Source of the DNA: Hypomyces perniciosus | Lineage: Eukaryota; Ascomycota; Sordariomycetes; Hypocreales; Hypocreaceae | Direction: 5' to 3' | NCBI GenBank assembly: GCA_008477525.1 | Contig: SPDT01000003.1 | Span: forward strand, 1,240,001 to 1,304,000 | Length of the DNA: 64,000 nt | Shown: piece by piece, positions 1 to 12,659 of the stretch | How the letters are laid out: every line of letters begins with the position of its first letter | Position numbering within the stretch: position 1 is the stretch's first letter | Made by a program: the position numbers and the translations under genes | The notes under the pieces: model-generated | The model's database searches: none | What the model saw: only the letters and a program-made list of their open reading frames with translations | Told to the model about the DNA's origin: nothing

Positions 1-256
1 CTCTTCGAACCTCATTTCTTTCAGGGATCCAGATCTTGAAAATGTTCGTGGAACTGTATCCGACTAAGTAGCCGACTTCTGCATAAGGTCTAGTCTTCAG
101 ATTCCTTCGTTGTGTGCCCTGTAGTGCTTCCACTGTCAGTGGATAGGCCCTGTAACCAAATGCCTTGAGATGTGTGATATCGGGCTGCTGTTTAAGATAG
201 CCCGAGTCCTTGTTGTTGTTCTGAAGCTATTGATAAAGACGTTGAAAAGGCGTTGC

Positions 257-1354
257 CTAGTCTATGGCCTGTTGGGGCGATCTGTTATGCAAATAGACCG
301 CAGTTTCCCACGCTTCTGGCCACAGATCTTCAGGTAGATTGGCATCAACTCTTATCGTTCGGGACTGGGTCTCAATTACCCCCCCAGATCGTTCAATTGG
401 GCCATTCTGGGCTGATGTGTATGGGGCCGTGGGTTCGTCCTCAATTCCTCGTTCCGTTACCCAGTTATCGTATCGTTTCTTCATCGCAACATCGTTATCT
501 CGATGGATTCGGCAGATTTTTTGATCGAATTGCCGGCTGACGTATATCTCGAAGTTCTCTAATGACCCGAGGACGCTATCTGTGTCTGGGGAATCTATTA
601 GATAGCTGAAAAGCATCCCTGTATACTCGTCTTTGATCAACAGTGTGTATCCTTTTCCGTTGTATCCTGTTGGCATGACGAAGATGTCGATGTAGATTCG
701 CCAAAACGGGCGTTGGGCTCGCGTTTGAGGACTCCTGCGTGAGACGATTCGAGTGGCTTTGCTGACGGAACAGCTTTTGCAATCCAGTTTCACTGGTCCC
801 TTGATTTTCGACCCAGTTGTCTGGTAAACCAGCTGTTCGAGAGCATCTAGTCCTAGGTGACCTAGCCGTTTATGCCAAGTTGTGGCGTCGCTAACGGCAA
901 CAGGTCTCGGCTTCGTGGATGACGTGAAATTCGACGCGTTGATCTCGTGATTTTCGTTGTTTTCCGTAGTTTCGGAAGCTTCTGAAAGCTCATTGAATTC
1001 GATAACAGGAATTCGATACCGTCGATGCGTGTAGAAGATCGTTCTTCCGTCAATTAAGACTTCGCCAGTAGATGGATTCCAGTTATATCCTCTTTCTAGA
1101 AACAGGTCTAGCGAGGCCACATTTATGTGGAAGTCGGGAATGTATGCGACATTCATTAGCTTAAAACCGGCTTCGGGGCCGATTTTGACGATGACATCGC
1201 CGTATCCTTGAATCTCGGGATGCGTGTTCCCTCTGTATAACAGTTCTAATGCCGGTTGGAAGGTATTTTCGATGAATCTGGCCCTGTTATTGCAGATGTA
1301 AAAACTTGACCTGGAATTTAGGATGAATGAGTCTCTTAACGGATAAGTAGCCAT
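257..1354 (-). pseudogene. copia Pol: protease, GAG pre-integrase and integrase domains
   Basis: This is the longest surviving open piece (365 codons) of the copia polyprotein. The retropepsin site, normally DSG-A/S-S/T followed by HICN, reads FILNSRSSFYICN: both the catalytic Asp and the Gly are changed by G-to-A steps. The zinc-binding integrase N-terminus is present as WHKRLGHLGLDALEQL and CKSCSVSKAT (HHCC). The DDE core is recognisable at YIDIFVM, IHRDNDVAM and SAQNGPIERSGG. The frame ends at a TAG at 257 and the same reading continues beyond it, so the stop is a lesion and not a natural end. Without a protease active site the polyprotein could not be processed. Confidence 0.85.
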
Positions 1355-1499
1355 CGCGAATGATGCTTCTGTTGTTTCCGATGAGGTTGATGGTGGTTTC
1401 GATGCGAAGGAAGCGCCTAAAATGACTGGTTCCTTTTGTTTTTCCTGTTTTTCCTATTGTTTTGAGTCTTCTTTGGCTGAAGACTTTAACTTCTTAACC

Positions 1500-2464
1500 T
1501 ATGCTCTGGCCCTGTTAACGTGTTCCTTAAGTTTACTATTTTCGAGCTTTTTATCAATTTCTTATTGTGTTTAGGCGTTCAGAGCCTAGCCTGACGGTCG
1601 GATCGACTTGATGAGATAGTAATAGGCGGAATATCGATAATTCTAGCCATAAAGATATTAGGAATTTGTGTTCGACCTGTTTTTCGATGAGGGAGTGGGT
1701 TCTTTTCCCTGGAATACAGGAAATACTCCCTTAGGTGCATTTATCTTTGACCTGTATTAACGATCGAAGACTTGGCTGACGAAAATAGCGTTGTATTTGT
1801 CCTGCCATTTATTATCGGATCTCGTCAGTCCTTTCTTTTCGATTTTGCTGATCCAGTTGCTTGCGAAAATTGGGTCGATCTCTTAGATAACGTTCAAGAG
1901 ATCTCGAGTTGGTTGGAGGTTCTTGGTCTCTGGCAGGTCGGCCTTGATGGCTTCTTCAAGTGCTATCTGCCAACGGCTTAGCCAATCTTAAATTTTCGTT
2001 CGTTTGATGCCTTTGAGGGCTTCCAGGTAAGCTTGCTTTGCTTTATCCTGTATGGCCCAGTCGTTTGGCTTAAGTTAGTCTTTGAGAGCTTGAAGTTGTT
2101 CAGGGACTGTTGCTTTCTTCGAGATCACATGGTTCCAGGGACCGACTATCTCTTGAATCTGGATTGTAAGCTTTCCTAAGGCCTTAGAGCGATTACTATA
2201 CTGCTTATATTGGAAATCATATTCTTCCCTAAGGAGCTTGAGCTTAGATAATTCTTTAGCATCAAGATTAGTAATGCTTATTGTTTCCGGCCGGATTATC
2301 TGGGGAGTGGGAGCCTCAGGCTCAATGACTACAGGCTTATTGCTAGTATCCGGATTAACGTATTTCCAAACGTTATAGCTGGTGGCTAGCTGTTTGATAG
2401 AGTTGATCTAAAGATCCTAATTGCTTGGTCCTTTTAGGATGACCCGGGAAGAGGTCGATATCAT
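1500..2464 (-). pseudogene. copia Gag region, multiple nonsense codons
   Basis: Translation from the ATG at 2464 starts MISTSSRVILKGPSN and continues through a recognisable copia Gag with phrases such as NVWKYVNPDTSNKP, LRFEYDFQYKQY-like charged helix sequence and ending in a Lys/Glu-rich stretch near 1500. Amber and ochre codons occur at about 2420, 2410, 2075, 1890, 1765, 1650, 1600 and below. Most fit TGG-to-TAG or CAG-to-TAG changes, the usual RIP outcome. The stretch 1500-1354 joins this region to the pol part without a clear boundary, as expected for a single gag-pol frame. Function in a live element would be capsid formation; none is possible here. Confidence 0.65.
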
Positions 2465-2749
2465 GTTGATAGTGTTGTTATTGCAAAGTGGAAGCTATAT
2501 GGAAAACCCGATGCAGACCAGGCTCATAACTATTAATCACAGATTAACAGTATAAGGGCTTATTTGCAGATGCATATAATAATAGAATTCGACACTCTTG
2601 CTGATCCCAAATTAGGTGGGAAAAGCTGCTGCTTAAATATATGAATTTGCTAACCATCCGGGTTCTTACAGACTATCCGGGTTCTTACAGGCTAGTTAGG
2701 AATAAAGGAATGTGCCGTGATATGGAGTTATCTGTTACTGAGGTTAACA

Positions 2750-5700
2750 GTTTATTTGTTTGTTTATTTTATTATTTACATCTATTAAGTAAACTAGTTA
2801 TATAAATCCTTTATAGGTAATAGGATATTAAGAGCTGGCGGTTTACGCTGCTATTTACTGAGTTTTAATTTATAAAGGAAAAAGGGTTAATTTAGGTAAT
2901 ATTAATCTATTTCTGCTAAAAGAGGACTATAAAGGTCTGCTTCCTTTATTAATTTCTAAAAAGCTTTATTTCTTATAAGTTTAAGTAAGTAAAAGAGGGG
3001 GGTCTCTTTTAAGGGGATATCTAGGAAGAAAGGCCTAACTATTCTATATTCCGCGAAATAGCCTTGCCTCTTTAATTCGCTGCATTTGCAGATAGACTCT
3101 CTATTATATCTAAAGCGTTTATAGTACTCCTAGAAGTCCCTATATCCCGATTTTTCCGCTAGGAGCCTGTAAAGGATAAAGCGAGGGAGTTTAAGCTTTA
3201 AAGGGGAGGCTGGGGCCCTAAGTCCCTACTATTTATAGCCCTCTAGGGTCTTACTAAGCCAATCCTGCTCCTTTACCTCTATAACTTCTTCCTTAATCTA
3301 TCTTTTAATATATATAATTATAGCCTAATTTTATAGTATAGTAGGGAAAGCTGCGCCTTATTTAGCTAAACAGTTAGCCTTTTTATTGCCTATAATATCC
3401 TTATATTTTAAAACCTATAAAATAAAAGTCCTATAAGGTAAGATATTTTATATTAGTTTCTAAAAGTATATATATACTTTTTATATAAATAAGGGGGGCT
3501 TATTAAATAGCCTATTAATAACTAATAAATTATCTAAGAAAAGGAAAGCTATTTAAATTATATAGTCTTCCTCTATATATTTAACCATTAACTCTATAGC
3601 CTTTAAAGCAGCCTATACCTCTGTATTATAAACCTTTATATTATTAAAGCATTTAATATCTATAATTACTTTTACTTTATAGTAAATAACTACTCCCTAG
3701 CTTATATTCCCTTTAATTTAAAACCTATTAAAGTAGGCTAAAACTAAATAGGGGGGGAGGGAATTAATTAATTCTAGGTATTTCTTTACTGCAGTTAATT
3801 TACCTATACTTTTTAAGTTACAATTAAAGAGAATATATAGGGACTTTTTAATAAAAAGGGTAGGTTTACTAGTTCTGCCAATTAAAGCAGCAGTGCGCTA
3901 AAGTCTAGTTTATAGTAATTAAAAAGGGAGTTTCTTATTAATGCATTAACTAATCGGGTAGTCTTAATCTAGTCCTATAAACCTCGCCACGCACTTAAAT
4001 CGGGCCTAGGCTAAAGCAACACTAACTATAAAGACCCCTAACTCTTTATATAAAACAGGAACGCTTATAGTCTTCTAAACTAAAAGGACTGCCTTTACTG
4101 CAGTTTTAAAGGCTTTATCTATTTTATCTATTAGGCCAGACACTCTTATATTTACTTATTTAATAGGGTTAATTTATAATTATTATTTATACCCTAACTA
4201 TTATACTTTTATCCTATATAAAGTAATAGGGAGGATATAAGCTTTTACAGTTTATACTATAACTTTAAAAAGTAAGCCCTTTTAAGTCTTATTAAGCGAT
4301 TTAAAGAAGTTAAAGACTTTATATACTTTACCTGCAAGTATTTCTATATATTTCTTAAAAGAAAGCCTTAAGTTAAAGTAGACCCTTAACTATTAGATAT
4401 TCTCTTTAAGCTAAACTGGTTTTCCCTTTATTATAATACCTTTTTTATAAATTTAGCCTTTTATATAGTAAAAGTGCAGCAGTTTAGCCTTAATATAGTT
4501 AAAAGATACCGCATTCTCTACTCTTTACTTTAGCGTTTTATTAAACGTTTATTATATAAAAGTAGCTATTTTGTAAGTAAACCCCCCTATAATAAATATA
4601 GTAATATTATTAATATACTTAAAGTAAAATTAATAGTCTTTAAGCTAAAAGATTAGGCTAAAGTAAAGTATTAATATAATAGGGGAGATAAAAGACTTTT
4701 ATAAAGTACTGCATTTAAGGGCAAGGTCTAGTAAATTAATCTTATCTCCTTTATAGATAAAAGCAGTTCTATTACTTATAAAAAACTTAGCCTATCTTAT
4801 AAACTAAATAGGCTAGCTTTATTATTTAAACTATAAGACTAGTCTATTCTTTATAATAATATTAAAAGCCTTAAAAATATTAAAAGTAAATAAAATTGTA
4901 ACCTCCCCTTTACTTAAAGTAACTTTAATATTATAAATTAGGCAGGCGATTAAATCTATAGCTACTCTTTTAAAGAAAGCTTTAAAATACTACTTTAAAA
5001 GGATTTTATATTTAAATACTAAAAAAAATACCCTTTTAGTAAATAGCCTTTTAAAACCTTTTCCTATATAGGATAGCAGTAAAATAAGCCTAAAGGCTTT
5101 ATAGGTTATATAGTTAAGCTTGTTAGGCTTAGGTATAATAGTAACTTTAGTGTTTTTAAAAGGGAGTAAGTAATATCTTAGCTTAAAGTAGCCCTTAAAA
5201 AGGTTTATAATAAACTCTTTAATAGCAGGCTATATATAGTATAAAAGGGCAACTAATATATTGTCTACACTAAGCGCAGTATTCCCTGCTTTAATTATAG
5301 CTTTCTTTACTTTTTCTTTAATAACTGTTTCATTTTATAGTATTTAAGGGTTCTTTAATGCTTAAGGTTCCTATAAGTTTTTAATATCTTTTTCTACTCC
5401 CTTTTACTATAGCAGCTATTCTTTAAAAAAGGCCGCTTACTCCTTAAAATCTAAAACACTTTTATCGCTATTTACTAAGGGGGGGGTTAGAAATAGTCTA
5501 TAGCCTTACATTACTTAACTACCTGCCAGATACCCCTACCTAGGCTAGCTTCAGCTATAATTTTATCCTAGTAATCGCGTTTTTTACATTTAACTGTATT
5601 ATACAGTATTTTCCTTGCCTTAGTCTATTTATTAGTCTTAGGGAGCGCTGTAATATAGGCCGAATAGGCTATCTAGCAGTCTTTATCCCATTAGGGGGCG

Positions 5701-8560
5701 CTATATCTATTCTAATATCTCTTTTTACCTGCTAACTGTATATAGTCCACGAAAAGCCTCTAAAGTGCTTATATAGCTGTGTCTAGGTCTCCTTTAGTTA
5801 AATTAATAATATTTACCTTTAGGAAGAGCTAGGCATATATATATATTAGCTGGCTAAACTCTTATAGGCTTTTAAAAAGGATATATTTCTTTCCTGCGCT
5901 AGCTATTAGCCTAATAGGGCTTAAAAGTAAAGTAGTGACTGTATAGTAGTCTAAGCCTATATTTAGGTTTTTTACCATAGTTGTTAATATAAGGCAGTTA
6001 GTGAAAATAAAGTCTATATATTTTCCGGAATCCTTTATAAAGGCGTCTATAAAGGCAGGGATTAAATTATATTTATCTACCTATTTAGCTAGTCTATTAC
6101 TTGCAGTATCCAGGATTTAGCCTAATTACTATATCTAGTATAATACATTAAAGTCTCTTATAATAATTAAATTTAAAGGGGGCTAACCTTACCTATTAAA
6201 GGTTTCTATTACAGTATTAAAGGAAGCCCTACAGTAAATATTAATAATAATATAGCTGCAGACTTTTACTTAATAAACACAATTGCTTTTTAATCTTAAA
6301 GGTAAAAGTTATTAATATAGTAGATTTAGTAATTCTTTAATATATATAAAGATAAAGGGTCTAGTTTCCCTTTAGTTATTAAATAGGTTAAATACTTAAA
6401 AGTTAAGGTAAGATTTTATCTGTCTCCTGGATAATATAGCGTTTTAGCGAGTCTATAGCTTTTAAATAAATATAATATTAAAGCTATTTTCCTAGGCTAG
6501 TAAAAGGGCTATATTATAATACTATCCCTGTTTTCCTATATTAACCTAGAAGATTTTTAGGCTAAAGTTCTTTTAGCGGTTTTAATAGGGTCTGTTATTT
6601 ATAGATCAGACTTATAGGGTTTATCTTTTTTAAGGGATTCCCTTAAAGTATTATTTATAAAGTTATTAAAATCAGTAACCTTTATTACAGAGCGGGCCAG
6701 TAAGCTTTCCTTTAATAAACTGTTAGGGATATTTATTAGGTTAATTTTATTTTAAGGGGGCTTTATTATAGGGGCAGGGGGTATTATCCCGCTTAAAGGG
6801 AAGGGTCTTTAAATCTAGGCCCTAGGAGCGGGAGCAGTAAAGGATCCGGCCAGGGCGGCCTAGGGAGTTCCTCCCTTAAGTGCGCCTAATCTAGGCTTAG
6901 GGGTAAAGGGGGCAGGGTTCCTTTTCTAGAATTCCTAAATCCCGAGTTCTTTAATGCTCTTAAATTATTCTTTAATAGCATATACTTTTACACTATCTTT
7001 AATAGTTAGGCGTATATAGCAGTTTAAAGTATTAAACTAGTAAAGACTAAGGCAGTTAATATATTAAATAAGGTTATTGCAGTTCCTATCCTTATTAGCG
7101 TATTAAAAGGTAAACTTACTGCACTTTTTATATTATATAGTTTTAGTATATCCTTAAAGGTTATAAAAACTAAAACACCTATTATATTAAATTACCTATA
7201 CCTTTTAAATTTAAAATTCCGCTAAAGCTAAGCAGTTAAAGAGTTTAAAGCCTATTTTAACTTCCTCTTTAAAAGAAATAAAGTAATAGCAGGTATTAAT
7301 AGTCTCGCTAAAGGGAGCCTTCTAGTAAAAGATTAAGGGTTCTTTAAACCTAATACTCCCCTAAGCCTTAATCAAGACTAGTGTATTAATAGGGAAAGTG
7401 CTTAAAGTATTAGTATAGTATTTAAGAATACCTTATATAAGAAAACTCCTTTATATATATATTTCCTTAATCTTTAAGCTACTAGCCTCTATAGTTAAGT
7501 TTAAGGTAAGGATTTTCTATTTAGTTTCTTTATTATTGGGTTTTAATATAAAACCCGATTTTACCTTTTAAAAGTAAATAATATTTTTATTTTTAAGCTT
7601 TCTAATTTTAATAATTTCCTGCCTAGCCTTAATAGCAGTAATCTTTCTCTAGCTATAATTTAAAGGGACTTAAAGGAAGATCCTATTATTAGGTTTTTTA
7701 GAAGTTATATTTTATTTAGCTAATTTATTTTTTATAATAAAAGCTAGCCTTTTATTATTCTATAAAGTAAGTTTATTTTCTTTTCCTATTAAAAGGTTTT
7801 TATTTATGCCTTTAACTGTAATTATAGCTTATATAACTCACTTTAAGCTATTAGTCGCTAGTAAAGCGTTTAAATTAATTTAAATTAAAAGGTAAAGTTT
7901 AGTTTATTATTGCTTATTATTTTAATAAGTCTTTTTATTAATTAGCTATATAGTTATTAGTTAAGCTAAAGGGGGATTTCTGCTTAACTTCTTAAAGTTT
8001 ATAAAGGCCCCTGGAAAAAGGAGGCCTTTAAGAGCATTAATAAATGCTTTATTTACTTATAAAGCGGCTAAAAGATAGTATTTTCTTTAATATTTAGCTA
8101 GGCAGTTATTAATAGTTTAGGCTATTAAGAATAAAACTTTTTATCTAGTTTTTTAAATTATATTAATTTCTTTAATTTAAGTAAAGATTTTATAGGCTGT
8201 AGTAGATTATTTACTGTTATTAAAGGCGGGTACTTCTATTAGCCTGCTTTAAAGGGAGGAAAAGAGGCTTTCCTAGGTCCTTTTTAAAAAGAGAGAGATA
8301 CTAGGTTTTATATTAGAACCGAAATTAAGTTTAGGGATATTAGTTTTAATGCGTTTATCGTTAATGCAGCGTTTCTTAGGCATAAGCGGGAGGACCGTAG
8401 TCCCTCTTTATCCCAGGAGTAAAGGAGTACCCTCCTTCTTAAGTCGCTAGATTGCTGCCCGCCCAGCAGCAGCGAGGTTCAGTTATCCCTGGTTCGCTTA
8501 GAGTCTAATAGCATTCGCTATCTTTCTCTAAATGCCTAAGAGGGGCGAGGGAGCGTTATT
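2750..8560 (-). mobile_element. Heavily RIP-mutated LINE (Tad/I-like, with EN, RT and RNase H)
   Basis: About 5.8 kb of very AT-rich sequence without any open frame of 60 codons. Read on the minus strand it keeps a non-LTR element's architecture: an ATG at 8383 opening an ORF1-like frame (MPKKRCINDKRIKTN, stop after about 36 codons), an endonuclease GDFN box degraded to RDFN near 6130-6170, the reverse transcriptase YxDD box degraded to YINN at 4606-4617, and an RNase H block near 3600 (VYNTEV, stop, AALKAIE, matching the family's x-E-x-x-A-L box). A Cys-rich tail near 3080 follows RNase H, as in Tad-like LINEs. Boundaries are approximate; no poly-A tail or target-site duplication was found. 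The changes are overwhelmingly G-to-A on the coding strand. Confidence 0.8.
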
Positions 8561-9477
8561 AAGCTTGTTTTTCTTGATAGCTAGTCAAGAGGTTGTGAAT
8601 TTTGGTGAGTAGGCACCTAAAAGGTGGGGTACCTGTAGGTGTAGGAGGGAAGCTTGATAGTATCTTTAGCGTGGCGGTTCGTTATTCAATATTGGGAGTG
8701 GCTAGCTGAATACAACCCCTCCGCCCACCAGGACAGGGGAGACTATCATTATGTATAGACTCAGCCTTTGGAGAGTCCCGAGAGTGGCACTCTCCCTGGC
8801 GACGTTTGAAGGCTGAGGCTGATTGGTCCTCATTACCGCTCTCATTCTCGCCACACCACTACCCTAGTCGTTTTTGCGTATTCTGCGTCTCAGAAAAACG
8901 GAAAGAAAAAAGCCATGTACAGTTTTCGGACACGATTGGCTCTGCATATGCAAGTATTAGGGGGGTCTCAAAATCGACAATCCTCGTGCCCACTTCGCTA
9001 GGAAAGCTTTCTGGCTTCTTTTATATCAGCTTGAGTATCGAATGGGTCCATTGGACTGGAGTTTGATGCAGGTATGTAAGGAAATGTTGTGAAGTCGCTT
9101 TCAAAGATAGAAAGAGAAGCATAGAGCTGTTGCCCTAAGCTCTGATATAGTTTCTCAAGTAACACAAAGGGTGTAAACTTTTGGAAAAGTCCAAAATCTT
9201 GCACTGGGTGTTGATCCAACGTGTTATCGTTGACACGGATATGCCGGATGTTCAAAGACCAACTTCTTCGGGATTTTGACCGATAACATGTCACTAACAT
9301 GCCTGAGGAAACCACAAGGTTTGACTCAAAGAAAACCTTCACTTCCGTCGGCCACAGATAACCCCAGCAATTGCATTTGGCGTCCTTCAGACTGTTCCCG
9401 GCATGTGTTCGAGTGGGGCCGGCCACTCGGATCCTACAGAAAACCCGTTGACGGCCCGATACTCCACGTAAATTCCC
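8561..9477. other. Intergenic, no supported gene
   Basis: Base composition returns to normal at about 8,560. A minus-strand open frame at 9426-8998 (142 codons, starting MAGPTRTHAGNSLKDAKC) and a plus-strand one at 8806-9066 show no family motif, signal peptide or plausible splice extension. Neither can be called a gene from sequence alone. The segment may be the flank into which the LINE inserted. Confidence 0.4.
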
Positions 9478-11611
9478 TTGAATATTGGTCTAGTTTCATT
9501 TGACAATTCAGTGCGAATAACAAATCATCGTATCATGTCTACTTATCACGAAAGGTTTACGTACCAAGGGAGGGAAAGTAATTCTGTACCATCCACGTGT
9601 TGGTATGATGAGACAGACCATCGAACCACAACTCGACCAACTCTACCTAAGGCCATGACTGTATTGATCTCTGACCTCTTTTCCTCTTCTGAAAAAGAGC
9701 GATGTCCTGATTTATACCGGCTTCAAGTTGCATTACTTCTTAACTCCGATCCTCCAGCTGGTCTCCTGCTCCACTCCTCCGCCTTGGATGGTTTCTCCCT
9801 CCACCACATCAACCCTTCGTTCCGTGCATCAGCTCAAACCCCCAATAATCCTAGCATGTTTCTCACTTCTCTGTTCAAAATGACACGCAAACTTCACCGG
9901 CGTCAACAAAAATCCCGGTTGCGCAGCTGTGGAGGGCTTAATAACATTGCCCTCTTGTGTGAGTTTGCCTTGCCAGCTCAATTTCCCCATTCAAAGATTG
10001 CTAATGACCTATGCTTGCAGTTTCTAATGTTCCTTTTGCGACGGCTACGAGCAGAACGATTACCCCATCGGCATGCTCACATTCTTGAACGCTTCATACG
10101 CACACTTCGCCTTGATGGCTCGCCCATTCAACAAAGACGTGACTTTGAAGAAAGAGGTGGCTACCGGGATCAAACTCGACTAGTGCCCGGTTCGTCGCCT
10201 CATCAATAACGGTGAGGGGGCCAAGAACAGCATTACCGTCGAATTTGAGAGCGGCCCAGTAGCGAAGTTCGGCATGTTGCTTCATCTTCCACCTACGAGA
10301 GGCAGAGCCCAGGAATTGTCTGATCGAGAATAGATACCATGCCGAATGGCGACGGTGTGACGGATCCGATGATGCTGAAGATGAACGTTCCGGGATGCAT
10401 TGTGGCAGGCGATATACGGGCGTGAATCAAACAAGCTCTTATGCCAGCTTGTAACAGTAAGAGCCCATTTCCCCTCACGACCGTGACATAGTTGCCGTTG
10501 CTGGGGCAGAGTGGAATATCGCATTATCTGGGGGTGCGTCCGCGGCGTTTTGGTTCGATGAGTCTTGGGGGTGAGCCTGGGTTGCTCAAGGGATGACCGG
10601 TTCAATCATGGTCAAGACGTCATAACGATCGCCGAGTTTATGCCTAACAGAAACGAAAATTAACACGGCCATAAAGTTCAGCATTTTGATGGACTCACTG
10701 CCTCCTCATTTTCAGCATTAAAGAATTCACGTCGGCATCTTTGTCGGAATTGAAAAACTTAACAATTGCAAACGGGCAGTTTACTTGAGAAGGAATGGCC
10801 AAAGAGCGACTCATCCCTGTCGGACAATATGAAGGGATTTTGGCGATGCCTTTGTAATACTTCACAATCAAGTTTTTCAAGTCGTTTAAGTGAGATTCGA
10901 TCTAGTCACGGCTCGCCAAGGGGTACATGATATGGTCGAAGGTTTCACGATGGGCATCTCCTCGAGCATAGTTCGGCCATTTAGGCTTTCTCGGCTTTCT
11001 CGGCTTTCTCGGTACAAACAGAAAGTACACAGAGTGAGCTGCCTAAACCATTACCTTAGCTTCCTAGTGTCTGTGGCTAGTTGGCCGGAGATACGGAGTA
11101 ATTTGTAATGGATGGCATGATCTCCGAGACCCTGGTCAGCCAAAGCTCAAGCCAGGGGTCAACTAAGAGGACAGGAGTAGAAACTTTAAGCAACAGGCGG
11201 CAGTCAATATGCTGGCGGGTTGGGAGCCCACACTGTGGACGTTTGTACTGCTCCAGACGAGCCAATACATAACATCGCCTTTTCATCTATTTACTGAAGA
11301 CAAAGGCTAAGCTTACTTGAATGCCCTCAACTTTCACTAAGATCTCCTTCGCAAATAAACACATATTATGATTAAACAAATTCAGGACAACTTGCTCCGA
11401 GCGGTATCTTGTTGAGCAGGGCAGAGAACTTCTGAACAGTGATTTAGTCTTTAAATTGTGTGATGTTCGTTTTAACGGAACTGGAACCGTCTTCTCGTCT
11501 ATAATTTGACGTTCACTTTGTATGGCTGGTGAATGAAGCAGCATCAACGTATTCATAGGATTGCTTATTCAATGCAATTTTACAACATCTAGTGAATCAC
11601 CTGCCTGTCTT
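9478..11611. other. Gene-poor segment, possible decayed minus-strand gene at 10,050-10,480
   Basis: Minus-strand pieces at about 10480-10293 (HARISPATMHPGTFIFSII), 10285-10094 ([20 protein letters not shown], then [18 protein letters not shown]) and about 10125-10065 ([20 protein letters not shown], followed by a GTAATC donor-like site) look like exon remnants of one protein in three frames. I do not recognise the family and could not join them. The long plus-strand frame at 9478-10209 (243 codons) lacks any motif and overlaps these pieces. A triple GCTTTCTCG repeat lies at 10983-11011. One TACGGAGTA box sits at 11092. Nothing else is supported. Confidence 0.3.
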
Positions 11612-12659
11612 TCACCACGTCTTGAGATAATACCATGCCCCGATGCTCACCACGGGCACGAGTATCGCCGTCAAGGCTTTGAGAGCGGCGCTCTTCATCC
11701 GAGGCTCCAGAGTTACCTTGATAAGTGCTTTGAACTCTGCTGGGGCGTTTCCAATCGGATAAGGCTTGCTCGGGATATCATGTCCGAGAAAGGGACATAT
11801 CTGCGCCCAGCCAAATCCATCTTCCAGTCTGCATACCAGCAGCCTATCCTTTGGTGCCGACCTTCTCGATTTATTTTGACTTTGGGCATATCAGCTTCAT
11901 GTATATACCGCCTGAAGTTTGTAAAGCAACTGGGGCTGGGTTGAAACATACATCTCCATTGTGTCGCGCTTAGAGTCTTCCATGCCTTTATCAATGCCCT
12001 TTCCATGGAAAAGAACTTCCTCCAGGGTTTCATGCAGCATGCAGAACGCATTAATCCAAGGATCTATCATCGCCACTGCGCTCAGCGGAAAGGCTTTGCA
12101 TGCACCGAATATCTCTCTGGTGGCGTTGTCCAATGACCTCACCCAGGCGTCCAAGTTACGCTCAGCGAGGATGAACATGGCATCAGGGTAGAACTCGATG
12201 AATTCTTCAACAAAAAATTGAGGCACTTCTACGATGGCCTTGATTCAACCATTTTTGTTAGCCAACAGACTCGTTTACTCCTTGGGTAAGGATGCGCAGA
12301 CATCAAAATTGGCGAGCCACTTGTCGAATTCTGCCTTGCCGTAAGGTTTGCCAGCACCTAGGTACTTGCATCGCAGAGCTTCTTCGAAGATGTTCATGTG
12401 CGTAATGCCGCCATTGACGACTTCATACATATGATAGGGTGTGTATCCAAGCATCTGAAGAGCCTTGTATAGTGAGAATGTCCCGACTCTGATCACTTCT
12501 AGTCAGCTATAAGAAGTTTGGGCAGCCAAGACGCCTGATTCACTAGACCGGAAGGGTCTCGGATCAAAAGGGGGCCACATACCGGCTACGGCTGAGAACA
12601 ATAACTTTCTTTGGGCGTACTCGCTCGGGAGTGGGGAGAGTGTCAATTAGGCGAGACAT
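11612..12659 (-). CDS. Sulfotransferase-fold (Sulfotransfer_4-like) P-loop protein
   Basis: Four exons, 12659-12583, 12488-12302, 12238-11952 and 11879-11612, give an in-frame protein of 272 residues, the usual size for this fungal family. The start (MSRLIDTLPTPERVRPKKV) is typical. The nucleotide-binding P-loop reads SRSRVGTFSL, then LGYTPYHMYEVV and AGKPYGKAEFDKWLANFD. Exon 3 gives AIVEVPQFFVEEFIEFYPDA and FILAERNLDAWVRSL. Exon 4 gives PKDRLLVCRLEDGFGW, CPFLGHDIPSKPYP, and a hydrophobic C-terminal anchor ending YYLKTW. Introns are 94, 63 and 72 nt. The third (GTATGT donor, CTGAT branch, AAAG acceptor) removes what otherwise looks like a premature stop. The usual GxPRTGT loop is altered here (Ser-Arg-Val for Arg-Thr/Ser-Gly), so PAPS binding and enzymatic activity are doubtful. 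These proteins are often mislabelled NAD-epimerases. Substrate unknown. A TACTCCGTA box lies 58 bp upstream of the ATG. Confidence 0.82.

Larger units (their letters stand above)
1..2690 (-). mobile_element. Ty1/copia LTR retrotransposon fragment, truncated by the window start
   Basis: One minus-strand gag-pol reading frame, broken by many stops, runs from an ATG at 2464 to base 1. In order it shows a Gag-like region (about 2464-1500), a protease site near 1315, an integrase (about 900-260), and, at 256-1, the linker before the reverse transcriptase (HLKAFGYRAYPLT, then VGYLVGYSSTNIF). The order protease-integrase-(RT) identifies the copia type. The RT and RNase H lie outside the window. Several stops fall where Trp fits (the Gag start reads PSN*DL*INS, with TAG for TGG). 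No LTR could be delimited; a 16-bp direct repeat (ATCCGGGTTCTTACAG at 2656-2671 and 2675-2690) lies in the likely 5' untranslated or LTR zone. The element is dead. Confidence 0.85.

Noticed and set aside
9478..10209. Plus-strand frame of 243 codons
   Set aside because: No motif, no plausible splice partners, and pieces of better protein-like sequence lie on the opposite strand.
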